From: Arachis hypogaea
Taxonomy: Eukaryota; Streptophyta; Magnoliopsida; Fabales; Fabaceae
Direction of reading: 5' to 3'
Assembly: GCF_003086295.3 (NCBI RefSeq)
Contig: NC_092053.1
Span: 84,257,671 to 84,321,670 of the forward strand
DNA length: 64,000 bases
Part shown: positions 23,180 to 34,918 of the stretch, in pieces
Layout: each line of letters opens with the position of its first letter
Position numbering within the stretch: the first letter of the stretch is position 1
Made by a program: the position numbers and the translations under genes
The notes under the pieces: generated by a model
Databases searched by the model: none
The model's input: the letters and a program-made list of their open reading frames with translations, nothing else
Told to the model about the DNA's origin: nothing

Positions 23180-24279
23180 TCAGTCTGGTGTAGAAATAAC
23201 TAGTGCTGTGACCAGCTTAGCTTTCAGAGTTTCGAACGCCTGCAGACCCTCCGTGTCAAAGATAAAGGGCATGTCAGCAGCTAACAGATTGCTCTGAGGT
23301 TTTGCAATTTTTGAAAAATCCTTTATAAAGCTTCTAATTCCCTTAATATTGGCAGGTGGTGGTAATTTTTCAATTACCTCTACCTTATCTTGATCAAACT
23401 CTATTCTCTTGTTCGAAATTTTGTGCCCAAGGCCAATTCCTTCAGTCACCATAAAGTTACATTTTTCCCAGTTTAAAACCAGGTTAGTCTCTTGGCACCT
23501 TTTTAGAACAAGTGCTAGATGGTCAAGGAAGGAGTTGAATGACTCTCCAAATACTGAGAAGTCATCCATGAAGACTTCTATAAACTTCTCTACCATATCA
23601 GAGAATATAGAGAGCATGCACCTCTGAAAAGTTGGAGGTGCATTGCATAGACCAAATGGCATCCTTTTGTAGGCAAATACTCCAGATGGATATGTGAATG
23701 CTGTTTTCTCTTGGTCTTGAGGGTCTACTGCAATTTGGTTATAACCTGAATAGCCATCCAAAAAGTAATAGTATTCATGACCTGCTAGTCTCTCTAGCAT
23801 CTGGTCTATGAATGGTAAAGGAAAATGATCCTTCCTAGTGGATGTATTGAGCCTTCTGTAGGAACTAGTTCATTCTTTTCATTATGAACCACTGTCATGC
23901 CTACCTTCTTGGGGACAACTTGGACAGGGCTCACCCAGGGGCTATCAGAAATAGGATAAATAATCCTAGCCTCCAGTAACTTAGTGACCTCTTTCTGCAC
24001 CACCTCTTTCATGGCTGAATTTAGCCGCCTCTGTGGTTGAACCACTGGCTTAGCATCGTCCTCCAATAGGATCTTGTGCATGCATCTTGCTGGGCTAATA
24101 CCCTTAAGATCACTTATGGACCAACCAAGAGCTGTTTTGTGTGTCCTTAGCACCTGAATGAGTGCTTTCTCTTCTTGTGGACTTAAAGCAGAGCTTATGA
24201 TCACCGGAAAAGTGTCACCTTCTCCCAGAAATGTATATTTCAGGGATGGTGGTAGTGGTTTGAGCTCGGGTTTAGGAGG
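23180..24279 (-). pseudogene. Reverse transcriptase of element E with internal deletion
   Basis: The N-terminal RT part (ALGWSISDLKGISPARCMHKI, YPISDSPWVSPVQVVPKK, NEKNELVPT) runs in the protease frame from about 24279. Near 23865 a deletion of roughly 40-50 bp removes the segment before RRLN and shifts the frame. RT then continues as FIDQMLERLAGHEYYYFLD, MPFGLCNAPPTFQRCML and the active-site motif FMDDFSVFG near 23565. A Trp codon appears replaced by TGA at 23180. The damage makes the enzyme inactive. Confidence 0.9.
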
Positions 24280-24894
24280 CTAATCTTCTTCCTGAGGAGT
24301 TTTCAGAGGTTCTTCCGCTCTCTCTGGTTCCTCCAAATCAGGCTGAACATCCTTAAAAATGTCCTCTAGCTTTGATTCGAGACTCTCAGTCATATTGACC
24401 TCTTCCACCAAGGAGTCAAAAACATCTGCGCTCAGGCAGTCTTTTGGTGTGTCTGGATGCTGCATAGCTTTGACAGCATTCAACTTAAATTCATCCTCAT
24501 TGACTCTCATAGTTATCTCTCCTCTTTGGACGTCAATGAGGGTTTGTCCAGTTCCTAGGAAAGGTCTTCCTAGAATGAGATTTGCACTCTTGTGCTCCTC
24601 CATTTCCACCACTACAAAGTCAGTAGGAAAGGCAAATGGCCCAACCCTGACAATCATGTCCTCAATTATGCCTGATGGGATTTTGATGGAGCCATCAGCA
24701 AGTTGGAGGCATATCTGGGTTAGTTTAACTTCATCAGTCAAACCAAGCTTTTTGATAGTGGATGCAGGTATTAGGTTGATACTTGCCCCAAGGTCACACA
24801 GAGCTGTCTTGGTACAAGCATTCTCAAATGTGCATGGTATCATAAAACTTTCGGGATCTTTAAGCTTCTCTGGTAAGCTTTTCAGAATAACTAC
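24280..24894 (-). pseudogene. Protease of element E
   Basis: This retropepsin segment has active site LCDLGASINLIPAS (Asp codon at 24795), FPTDFVVVEME, ILGRPFLGTGQTLIDVQRG, and an acidic C-terminal linker ending in a TAG at 24280. The upstream reading frame is interrupted at 24895 by the solo LTR. Gag resumes in the same frame on the far side at 26310, so the two were one ORF before the insertion. Confidence 0.9.
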
Positions 24895-26309
24895 TGAAGA
24901 GTGGAAGATTGATGGTTTAGAAGTTATAGTAAACTCTCGTTGCAAGTATAGTTACTAAACCAAGCAATCAACGTTTCTTAGAAACGTTTTGGTTGTCACA
25001 AGTAACAAACCCCTAAATAAATTGATAACCGAAGTATTTAAACATCGGGTCGTCTTCTCAAGGAACTGTAGGGAAGTATGTTCTTATTATTGGTTATGAA
25101 GATTGTAAATTGGGGTTTTGAAGATGAGGAACAAGTAATTTAAATGCCAGGTAAAATAAATAAATAACTGTAAAATAAACTTTTGGCAAGGTATGAGAAA
25201 TTGGAAGTTCTATCCTAGTTATCCTTATCAATGATGATGAAGATTGAATCTTAATTCCACTTAGTTAGCCTTTACTTAAAGCAAAGAAAGTTCAAGTGAC
25301 TAATTAGTTTGATCTTCAAATCCAAGTTAATCCCTAAGGAAAGATTGGGATTATTGAAGTTCAATTCAATTAGCAAAGATAACAATTATCAATCATGTTG
25401 AGTTTGATAACTCTTGAGTTACTGATTTCTTAACCAAGACCAAAAGGGGAAAAGTAAATCTACTTGAATAAAAAAAATGTCTTCAGATTGGAAGCAACAG
25501 TAACATAAAGAAAAGAAAGCAATCATAAACTGAAATACCTCAAATAACATTAATTCAAAGAATAATCTGTAACATATAAGAATTCATAAATTAAATTGAG
25601 AAAATAAGTAATTAAAAAGGAATATTGAATCTGATAGAAAGAGATAATCCTGAAAGCAAAAGAAATCCTAATTCTAAATCCTAAAAGAGAGAGGAGAAAA
25701 CCTCTCCTCAAAACTACATCTAAATCATGAATAATAACTAATTGGAGACTCTCCTTTGAATGGATGCATTCCCCCACTTCATAACCTCTGATCTGTGCCT
25801 TCTGGACTTGGATTTGGGCCAAAAAGGGCTTCAGAAATCGCTAGGAGCGTTTTCTGTAATTTCTGGTGCGTGGCCTCTGTCACGCGTCCGCGTGGGTCAC
25901 GGGGTCGCGTCATCTGGAGTCTTTCTTATCACGCAGTCGCTTCAGTCATGCGTCAGCATCAATCACGCGGTCGCGTCACTGCCATTTCGCGCTGCCATGC
26001 GGCCGTGTCGTCCATGCGATCGCGTCACTGCCAGTTTCTCCAAAAACTCCGTTTTGTGCTTTCCTTCCATTTTTGTATGTTTCCTTTCCATCCTTTAAGT
26101 CATTCCTGCCTTAGAAGATCTGAAACTACTCAACACACGAATCATGGCATCGAATGGAAATAAAGGGTAATTAAAATAATTATTTTTACATGCATCACAT
26201 AATAAGGAAGGGAAAGTAAAACCATGCAATTTTCATGAAAAATTGAGTGAATGATTGAATAAATCACTTAATTTGAGCACAAAATATTTCATAATATATG
26301 GGTTTATCA
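24895..26309 (-). mobile_element. Solo family III LTR (III-3)
   Basis: On the minus strand it begins TGATAAACCCATAT and ends CCACTCTTCA. It aligns along its length with the LTRs of element III (GTTTGTTACTTGTGACA, TCGTCTTCTCAAGGAACTG, CATTCGATGCCATGAT), with a divergent last 80 bases. Flanks ACTGC (26310-26314) and ACTAC (24890-24894) are a target duplication with one change. It is a single LTR with no internal region, so it arose by LTR-LTR recombination after insertion in the gag-protease ORF of element E. The LTR carries ACGCG..CGCGT palindromes at 25876-26030. Confidence 0.88.
25876..26030. repeat. ACGCG-type palindrome array in solo LTR III-3
   Basis: Units such as CACGCGTCCGCGTGGGTCAC, CACGCGGTCGCGTCAC and GCGATCGCGTCAC at 15-40 base spacing. 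They are the family III words found at 40742-40922 and 49199-49381. Confidence 0.7.
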
Positions 26310-27805
26310 ACTGCACTGCATTCTTCAGTGAGAAAAACTTTTTCATTTTCTCTCCAATCCTTCTTATGGCTTAAGATCTCTTTCATGAACTTAGCATAAG
26401 AGGGTATTTGCTCAAGTGCCTCTGCAAATAGAATCTTTATTTCAAGAGTCCTGAGGTAGTCTACAAAGGGGGAAAATTGTTTATCCTGTTTCGCTTGGCG
26501 GAGTTTCTGAGGATAAGGCATCTTGGTTTTATATTCTTCAACCTTGGTTGCTGTAGGTGTATTTCCTACAGAAGTGGTTGGAGAAGCCTGCTTAAGGGGG
26601 TTGTTATCAGCACTTGCAAGTGTCTGACCCCTTTGTGGCATTTGAACGCCAGAATTGGGGGCTGCATGGGTGTTTAATGCCAGATTGCCACCCTTTTCTG
26701 GAGTGTTGACGCCATAATTGGTTGTCCCTTGGGTGTTTAACTCCACTTTTTCACCCTTTTCTGGCGTTTGAACGCCAGAATCATTCCTCTCTGGGCTCTT
26801 ACTATCCTCAGAGGGATTTTAGGCAATGGTTTGGTTATCCTTTGTCAGTTGTTCCTTTCTTGGCTTCCTGCTACCTTGGATTGATACATTCAGTGTTTTT
26901 CCACTCCTTAATTGAACAGCTTAGCATTCTTCTGTTATCTGTTTAGATAGCTGTTGTCTTGTCTGATCCAATTGTGCTTCCATACTTTGGTTAGCATTTT
27001 TAGTGTCTTGGAGCATCTCTTTGAATTCTGTGAATAGTTTTGTAATGATAAGCAATTGCTGATTGAGTTCAGCAACTTGTTCTTGAGGACTAAGTTCAGT
27101 GGATACTGCTTTGGCCTCTTCTTTCAGGGAGGACTCACTACTCAAGTACAAATGCTGATTTCTAGCAACTGTATCAATAAACTCTTGAGCCTCTTCAATT
27201 GTCTATGTCATATGTATAGATCCACCAGATGAGTGATCTAGAGATATTTGAGCTTTTTCTGTAAGCCCATAGTAAAAGATGTCTAACTGCACCCACTCTG
27301 AAAACATTTCAAAGGGGCATTTCCTTAGCATCCCTCTGTACCTCTCCTAGGCATTATAAAGGGATTCATCATCCTCTTGTTTAAAGCCTTGGATGTCCAG
27401 TCTTAGCTGTGTCATCCTTTTTAGAGGGTAATATTGATTCAGAAATTTGTCTGATAACTGTTTCCATGTTCTTATGCTTGTTGTGGGTTGGTTATTTAAC
27501 CACCTCTTAGCTTGATTTTTTACAGCAAATGGAAGCAGTAATAATCTGTAGACATCCTGATCCACTTCTTTATCACGTACTGTGTCAGCAATTTGTAAGA
27601 ACTGTGCCAGAAACTCAGTAGGTTCTTCCTGTCGAAGACCGAAATACTGGCAATTTTACTGCACCATGATAATGAGCTGAGGATTTAGCTCAAAACTGCT
27701 TGCTCTGATGGGGGGTATACAGATATTACTCCTGTATGCAGCAGTAATGAGGTTAGCATATGACCCCAGAGTCCTTCTAGACTGTTCATTTCCACTTAGG
27801 TCCAT
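26310..27805 (-). pseudogene. gag of element E
   Basis: Gag forms the particle that packages element RNA. The start ATG is at 27805 (MDLSGNEQSRRTLGSYAN). Capsid landmarks are QDVYRLLLLPFAVKNQAKRW, FLNQYYPLKRMTQLRLDIQ, EWVQLDIFYYGL and SLDHSSGGSI. A coiled-coil region (QEQVAELNQQLLIITKLFTE) and VQLRSGKTL follow. A 21-residue repeat comes next, and then FAEALEQIPSYAKFMKEIL before the protease. There are several in-frame stops (near 27658, 27345, 27207, 26920 and 26820). The region 26636-26785 codes a peptide repeat made from the family I palindrome. The gene sits 0.9 kb after the PBS. Confidence 0.9.
26636..26785 (-). repeat. GGCGTTnAACGCC palindromes inside gag coding sequence
   Basis: In the gag frame of element E the words GGCGTTCAAACGCC, GGCGTCAACACTCC and GGCGTTCAAATGCC recur with half-units GAGTTAAACACCC and GCATTAAACACCC. 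They encode tandem peptides SGVQTPEKG, YGVNTPEKG and SGVQMPQRG at about 21-residue spacing. The words match the non-coding array of family I LTRs, including this element's own LTR at about 29800-29915. Confidence 0.75.
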
Positions 27806-28718
27806 GATGGACAAAAGGGAATTGATGTGAATTGCAAATAAAATATATTTTTATTTTTATTTTATTTAATTAAAAATAGCCGAATAAATAAAAAAAAGGT
27901 AAAATAAAATAATTGGAAAATAAAATATAAATTTCAAAAACTAATAGAAAAAGAAAAAGAAATTCAAAAATTGAAGTAATCAATTAGTAAAAAAAAAATT
28001 TAAAAACTTTGGATATGATTTTTAAAAAATATTTTGAATTTTGAAATTTTAAAACTAAGATGAGATAAAATAAAAATTTTAAAATAAAAATCTGAATTTT
28101 TTAAATAAAGTTTTCGAAAATTCAATTAAATAAAAAGAAAATATATTTTTGAATTTAATGAGGAAAGTGAAAAACAATAAAATGACACCAAACTTAGAAT
28201 TTTTAGATCAAAATAAAGAACAAAAATAAGAAAATTTTGAATATTAAGATGAACACCAAGAACAAATTTTAAAAATTTTTAAGAAAATAGAAACACAAAG
28301 GACACCAAACTTAAAAATTTTTATATTTTGGACGCTAATAATTCAAAAATGTATAAAATAAACAACAACAATCACAACACAAGAAATTTTAAAGATCAAA
28401 TAAGGAAAATTATCAAGAACAATTTGAAGATCAATAAAGAACTAAGAACATATAATTCGAAAATTGAAAGAAAAATAAAATCATGCAATTGACACCAAAC
28501 TTAAAATATGAAACTAAACTCAAACAGAAGACTAAATTATGAAGTTATTGGTTTTTAAAAAAAAAATTCAAAAATAGTTTAGAAAAATAAAATAAGAATT
28601 TTAAAATTTTAACCCAAAACAATAATAGAAGACTCAATGTTAGTGACTCTAAACCAAAAAGGCAAATTTTCCTAATCTAAGAAACAAAATAAACTGTCAG
28701 TTGTCCAAACTTGAACAA
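27806..28718 (-). other. AT-rich 5' leader of element E
   Basis: There is no gene. It is very AT-rich, mostly A/T runs, between PBS and gag start. It carries three ACACCAAACTT motifs (28185, 28302, 28492; minus-strand AAGTTTGGTGT), the word that also sits before 3' LTRs. The homologous leader of the family I element at the right edge (62260-64000) has similar composition. Confidence 0.6.
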
Positions 28719-28736
28719 TCCCCGGCAACGGCGCCA
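28719..28736 (-). other. Primer-binding site, tRNA-Asp type
   Basis: The minus strand reads TGGCGCCGTTGCCGGGGA, complementary to the 3' end of plant tRNA-Asp as I know it. It lies 6 bases inside the LTR I-2 boundary. This primer is typical of Athila elements and marks LTR I-2 as the 5' LTR of element E. Confidence 0.9.
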
Positions 28737-28742
28737 AAAACT

Positions 28743-30277
28743 TGGTGCACAAGATTGTGATTACACTTTTCACAACTCTGCACAACTAACCAGCAAGTGC
28801 ACTGGGTCGTCCAAGTAATACCTTACGTGAGTAAGGGTTGATCCCACGGAGATTGTTGGCTTGAAGCAAGCTATGGTTATTTTGTAAATCTTTGTTAGGA
28901 GATTAATGATAAGAGTGGTTATATTTATGAAAAATAAATAACATAGAATAAACAGTACTTATGATTCAGTAATGAGAAACAGGCTGAGGTTCCGGAGATG
29001 CTCTGTCATCTGAATCTCTGCTTTTCTACTGTCTTCTTCCCCAAACACGCATGGCCTCCTTCCATAGCAGGCTGTATGATCCTCTTGGATGAAAAATACC
29101 AAGCGCTGTCACCGCACGGCTAATCATCTATCGATTCTCACTAGCGTCGGAATAGGACCATTATCCTTTTGCACACTGTCACTGCGCCCAACATTCGCGA
29201 GTTTGAAGCTCGTCACAGTCATCCCCTTCCAGATCCTACTCGGAATACCACAGACAAGGTTTAGACTTTCTAGATCCCTAGAATGCTGCCAATGATTCTA
29301 GCCTATACCATAAAGGTTCTAACCTCCGAACTCGGTCCGTAGATTAGAAACCCAAGAGATACACACTCAAGCTGTCGCCCAATGACTACGTTGAGCTCAG
29401 ATAGAATGGAGTGGTTGTCAGGCATGCGTTCATAGGGTTGAGGATAATGATGAATGTCATGGATCATCATATTCTCCATATTGAAGTACGAGTGAGTATC
29501 TTAGAATAGAATCAAGCGTGATTGAATAGAAAACAGTAGTAATTGCATTAATCCATTGAAACACAACAGAGCTCCTCACCCCCACCTATGGGGTTTAGAG
29601 ACTCATGCCGTCAACGGTACAATATGAAATGTAAAAAAGTCATAAAATGACTATCTAAAAGTAGTTTTTATACTACACTAGTAACTTAGGTTTACAGAAA
29701 ATGAGTAACTAATTGCAGATAGTGCAGAATTCCACTTTCGGGACCCACTTGGTGCATGCCTGGGCTGAGCTTTCAAGCTTTCACGTTCATATGCCCAAAG
29801 TTGGCATTAAACGCCACCCTGGGTGCCAGAATGGGCGTTTAACGCCGAAAAAGGTGCCAGTTCTAGCGTTTTACTCCAGAAAGTTTTAGGCTAACTTTGG
29901 ACGCTAGTTTAGACCATCAAATCGCAAGTAAAGTATAGGCTATTATATATTTCTGGAAAGCCCATGTCTACTTTCCAACGAAATTGAGAGCGTGCCAATT
30001 GGACTTCTGTAGCTCGAGAAAATCCATTTCGAGTTCAGGCGGGTCAGAGTCTAACAACATCTGCAGTCCGTTTTCAGCCTCTGAATCAGATTTTTGCTCA
30101 GATTCCTCAATTTCAAACAGAAAATACCTAAAATTACAGAAAAACACACAAACTCATAGTAAAGTCTAGAAAATAATTTTTGAATAAAAACTAATAAAAA
30201 TATAATAAAAAGTAACTAAAACATACTAAATCTATATAAAAACAATGCCAAAAAGGGTATAAATTATCCGCTCATCA
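28743..30277 (-). mobile_element. Family I LTR (I-2), 5' LTR of element E
   Basis: On the minus strand it begins TGATGAGCGGATAATTTATA and ends CTTGTGCACCA. It holds a decayed GGCGTTTAACGCC array (29800-29915 on the plus strand) and the conserved U5 region with GGATCTGGAAGGGGATGACT. It has inserted 15 bases into the 3' LTR of element D (stub 30278-30292). It lacks the PBS-like duplicate seen in LTRs I-1 and I-4. Confidence 0.88.
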
Positions 30278-30292
30278 GATGCCTTGGCATCA
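30278..30292 (-). mobile_element. First 15 bases of the 3' LTR of element D
   Basis: The minus strand reads TGATGCCAAGGCATC, like the family II LTR start TGATGCCGGGGCAT, directly after the PPT-like TTTAAGTTTGGTGTTG. The rest of this LTR has been displaced by LTR I-2. The stub is a near-perfect palindrome (GATGCC-AA-GGCATC). Confidence 0.7.
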
Positions 30293-31839
30293 CAACACCA
30301 AACTTAAATCTTGCTTGTCCCCAAGTAAGCAGTAAATCATGAGAAGAATGAATGTAAACAGAGAGGAATGTATGTCCTTATTAGAAAGCATTTAAACTTG
30401 GTTCATGGGGTTTTATGCAGGATATATTTGTAGCTCAACTTTTATTAGTTTCTGGGTGTGAAATGTCCATTTAAGTGCTAGCTAAGGTGCTGCTATGAAG
30501 CCTTGTTATTTACTAATCCTTGGTGTTTGATTGTTTTTTTCTTTTACTTAGAGACTTATTCATCATCTGCAGCTTAGTGTTCTGTGTTTGAGGCAACTCT
30601 TTAGAGTAGGCTTTCTGTCAACACTCCCGAACGAGTTGTTTCAAGGTGCTAGCTGTTGAAACACCACTAAGGACTTAATCACCCAAGTCTCTCCTCAGCA
30701 CATATACACCATAGGCACATGGTTTGTCATTCATTCTTTAGACCTTGGTGTCCAGCACCTCTTTGGGTTGCTAAATATTTTGTGACAAGGTTGCTCTTGA
30801 TAGTGAATTTTGAGTTGACAATCCCGGGTTAGTTAACCCAAGTTGTCAAGTGGTGAAGCACTCCTAAGAACTTACTCATCCAAGCAGATCCTTGCACAAA
30901 AACACCACAGACACATGCCTCAAGGTTCAAACTATTGGTGCCTAGCTTTATTCTTTCTTTCATTCTTCCAAGGATGTTTATGCTAAAAAGAGACATTCTA
31001 CCATTCATCCTTATTAGTGAGCTTAATAATCAAACATATTTCACCACTTAATCTTGTTCAATTTCCTACCAAACATGGACATTTACTCTTTCTATGTCAA
31101 ACATTTTCATTTTTCATTCAATTAGAAGCAAAGGGAATAAGACATATATTCAAGCAGGATGAAACAGGCACTTAGGCTAGAGCACTTAGATGAAAATTAA
31201 AGAAAACAAACAAACAAAATTTAAATACAGGTAAACCTCCCAGCAGGGGTACATTCAAACTTCTAATTAAATATTTCAAAGTGGAAACAATTCAGTAACA
31301 ATACAACCTCTTAGTGTCTTCTTAGTTTTTCATCATCCAACCTAACTTTTGTATTCTCTTTGTCTCCCTGGATGATGGTGCATAGTCCTTCCAAGGGGTT
31401 GATTGTCTTCCTGCAGAGTTATTGGAAGTTGCTTGTTTACCAAGCACTTGAGAGATGGTTAGCATGCATGTGTGCTTGTGATTTTTTGGATCTAAGTTGA
31501 TGTGTGAACACCAAACTTAGTTCCTTACCTATTTTTATATGTAACAGAGTGAATACATGCATAAAACATCAAGCGCTTTTATTAGGAAAATAAATTGTGA
31601 ACTGAAAATCAAACATTTGTTAAGTAGTTTCTCTGATTGTTTGGAACCAGTGACTAATTATGCTGAGGGATGCAATGTGCTCTTAGCGAAATCTGTAGTG
31701 GAACACCGAACTTAGAATTACACATTTACCCTTTAATTCCCTTGGTGTGCAACACCAAACTTAGCTCCTTGCAATGCAGAGAAATCTACTTAACTCTTTT
31801 ATTGAAACAGCTAGGAAAAGAAAAGAGAATTACCTTTGG
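30293..31839 (-). other. 3' untranslated region of element D
   Basis: There is no gene. Read on the minus strand after the hairpin, it has three CTAAGTTYGGTGTT hairpin motifs (31762, about 31705, 31518). Two copies of the module with core TGTGYCTRTGGTGT lie at 30902-30914 and 30706-30718, each followed by CTTAGGAGTG or CTTAGTGGTG. The PPT-like AAGTTTGGTGTTG is at about 30305-30293. The order and spacing match the 3' UTR of element II (51959-53563). Confidence 0.7.
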
Positions 31840-31855
31840 TTGGGTTGCCTCCCAA
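31840..31855 (-). ncRNA. Conserved post-pol hairpin, element D
   Basis: The minus strand reads TTGGG-AGGCAA-CCCAA, preceded by AAAAGAGCGCTTA, about 40 bases after the integrase stop at 31896. The stem differs from those of elements F and III but still pairs. Confidence 0.6.
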
Positions 31856-31895
31856 TAAGCGCTCTTTTAACGTTAGTAGCTTGACGGTTACTCCA

Positions 31896-33150
31896 TTAGT
31901 TGAGCCTGTATTTCATCTTGGGGCTTTCCCCCATATTGCCCAGATAATGTTTGAGCCTTTGTCCATTCACGGTAAAGGTTCGATGTGAGCTTTCCTCCAT
32001 GATCTCTATGTGTCTCTAAGGTGAAACTTTGGTGATCAGAAAGGGTCCTGACCACCTTGACTTTAGCTTTCCAGGAAAGAGCTTAAACTTTAAGTTGTAG
32101 AGGACCACTCTCTGTCTTTCTTTAAGATTCTTTGGTGCCAAATTGAGGTCATGCTTTTTCTATGCCCTGTTCTTATAAATTTTGGCATTTTTATAGGCTT
32201 GGGATTTGAATTCTTCCAATTCTTGTATTTGCAAGATCCTTCTTTCACTAGCAGCTTTCTTATCAAAGTTCAATAGCTTAAAAGCCCAGAATGCTTTGTG
32301 TTCAAGCTCCAATGGTAGATGACAAGCCTTTTCATTCACCAATTGATATGGAGACATCCCAATTGGTGTCTTGAAGGCTGTTCTATATGCTCAAAGAGCA
32401 TCATCCAACTTCTTTGCCGAATCTTTTCTTGAAGCTCCCACAGTCTTTTCGAGAATTCTTTCGAGCTCTCTGTTGGATATCTTTGTTTGCCCACTTATTT
32501 GAGGGTGGTAAGGTGTGGCAACCTTATGCTTGACTCCATATCCCAGGAGGAGAGTCTCTAGTGGTCTGTTACAAAAATGGCTTCCTCCATCACAGATTAA
32601 CGCTCTGGAAATTCTAAACCGGCTGAAGATGTTCTTTCTGAGGAAGTTCATGACTACTTTATTATCATTTGTTAGGGTTGCAATAGCCTCCACCCACTTG
32701 GATACATAGTCCACTGCCACTAATATGAATTTATTTGAGTATGAGGTTGGGAATGGTCCCATGAAATCAATCTCCCATACGTCAAATAGCTCAAGTTCTA
32801 GGATGAAGTGTTGTGGCATCTCATTTCTTTTGGGCAAGTTTTCAGCTCTCTGGCATTCATTACAATTTTCACTAGTTCTTTTGCATCCTTGAAGGTAGTG
32901 GGCCAAAAGAATCCACACTGCAATACTTTGGCTGCAGTTCTTTCTCCTCCAAAGTGCCCTCCATAGCAAGAACCATGACATTTCCATAAGACTTCCTGCC
33001 CTTCTTCCTCTGAGATACATCTTCTAAGTATTCCATCTAAACATTTTTTGAAGAGATAGCGTAATTTCCAAATGAAATACTTGGCATCATTGATGAGCTT
33101 CTTTTTCTGATGTTTGTTGATCTTCAGATGCATTTCTCCAGTGGCTTTAA
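31896..33150 (-). pseudogene. Integrase of element D, catalytic Glu lost
   Basis: The N-terminal HHCC region ([22 protein letters not shown] ... CNEC) is crossed by a frameshift near 32850. The core has Asp in WEIDFMGPF and Asp in [10 protein letters not shown]. At the third catalytic position, 35 residues further on, GQTKISNRE shows Lys where element F has Glu. A stop follows the core near 32391. The C-terminal part starts at 32357 ([25 protein letters not shown]), has a stop at 32160, and ends with SRWSGPFLITKV and a TAA at 31896. It is inactive on several counts. Confidence 0.88.
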
Positions 33151-34700
33151 AATTGGCAATGTCCGCGAACCAGGGTGCCTTGTGTACCATCATTAACTGC
33201 TCATCTGGAAAGCATTCATTTACACTTGGGTTGTGTGTGTTGCCTTCTTCACAAGGAATTCTTGACAAGTGATCTGCTACTTTGTTCTCCACTCCTTTCT
33301 TATCTTTAATTTCAATGTTGAACTCCTGCAGTAACAAGATCCACCTTATCAATCTTGGTTTTGATTCTTGCTTGGCAAGTAAATATTTTAGTGCTGCATG
33401 ATCAGTAAAAACAATCACTTTAGATCCAATGAGATATGATCTAAATTTATCAAATACAAATACTATTTCTAGTAATTCCTTTTCAGTGGTGGTGTAATTC
33501 CTTTGGGTTTCATTCTGGACTTTGCTGGCATAGTATATAACATGCACTAGATTACCTTTCCTCTCTCCTAACACTGCCCCAATAGCAAAATCTTATGCAT
33601 CACACATTAGCTCGAAAGGTAAATCCCAATCAGGTGGGTCAACGATAGGTGCTGAGGACAGTTTTCTTTTCATATTTTCAAAAGGCAGCATGCATTCTTG
33701 ATTAAATACAAAAGGTGCATCAGAGATAAGTAGGTTACTCAAAGGTTTAGCAATTTTTGAAAAATCTCTAATAAACCTTCTATAAAACCCAGCATGTCCC
33801 AAGAAACTCTTAATTGCTTTGACATTACTAGGTGGAGGTAATTTCTCAATTAATTCCACCTTAGCTCTGTCTACCTCTATGCCTTTATTAGAGATTTTGT
33901 GGCCAAGGACTATCCCTTCTGTTACCATAAAATGGCATTTCTCCTAGTTTAAAATCAAGTTAGTCTCTTGGCATCTCTAGCACCAAGGCAATGTGATGTA
34001 AGCAATTATGGAAGGAATCCCAAATACTGAAAAGTCATCCATAAAGACTTCAATAAATTTTTCAACCATGTCTAAAAAGATAGGCAACATGCATCTTTCG
34101 AAAGTGGCAAGTGCATTGCACAGTCCAAAGGGCATGCGTCTATAAGCAAAGACTCCATATTGACAAGTGAAAGATGTTTTTTCTTGATCTCTTGGGCAAC
34201 TACTATCTGGTTGTAGCCTGAGTAGCCATCTAAGAAGCAGTAGTATGCACCTCCAGTAAGTCTTTCCAGCATTTAGTCCATGAATGGAAGTGGAAAGTGG
34301 TCTTTTCTTGTGGCCTCATTAAGTTTTCTATAATCAATATACATCCTCCATCCTGTGAGTTCTTGTAAGAATGAGTTCATTCCTTTCATTGGGCACCATA
34401 GTGATGCCTCCTTTCTTGGGGACCACTTGGATGGGGCTCACCCATGGACAATCCAAAATTGGGTAGATCACCCTTGCCTGCCATAGCTTGATGACCTCCT
34501 TTTGCACCACTTCTTTCATGACTAGATTCAACCTTCTTTGGGGTTGAATGGAAGATTTGGCATCATCTTCCAATAGGATCTTATGCATGCATATGGACCA
34601 GCTTATCCCTTTTAAATCAGTAAGGGTCCATCCAATGGCATCTTGGTGCTTTTGCAGCACCTTGATTAACTCTTTTTCTTGTTATTGACTGAGAGCAGAA
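33151..34700 (-). pseudogene. Reverse transcriptase-RNase H of element D
   Basis: RT blocks in order are AIGWTLTDLKGISWSICMHKI, YPILDCPWVSPIQVVPKKGG, MLERLTGGAYYCFLDGYSGY, the active-site motif FMDDF near 34040, and MVTEGIVLGHKISNKGIEVD, FLGHAGFYRRFIRDFSKIAK. RNase H blocks are [22 protein letters not shown] and [17 protein letters not shown]. The reading frame is broken between 34334 and 34272, between 34072 and 33928, and by a stop near 33593. Order and sequence are those of an Athila pol. Confidence 0.9.
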
Positions 34701-34918
34701 TTGATGATCACTGGATAACTTCCATCACCTCCTAAGTATGCATACTTGAGAGTGGGAGGCAATACCTTCTTTTCTAGTTTGGGTGCTTTTTTCTCTTCTT
34801 TCTTTTCTTCTAATGTGCTTCGGATGAGTACCTCAGCTGCTTGGATTTCTGCAGCTTCATTGGTTGGTGGGGAATCTTCCTCCGGTACTTCCTCAAGTTG
34901 TTCTTCTTCAAGGGTCTC

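Noticed and set aside
24359..24958. 199-residue plus-strand ORF
   Set aside because: It is the antisense shadow of the protease of element E.
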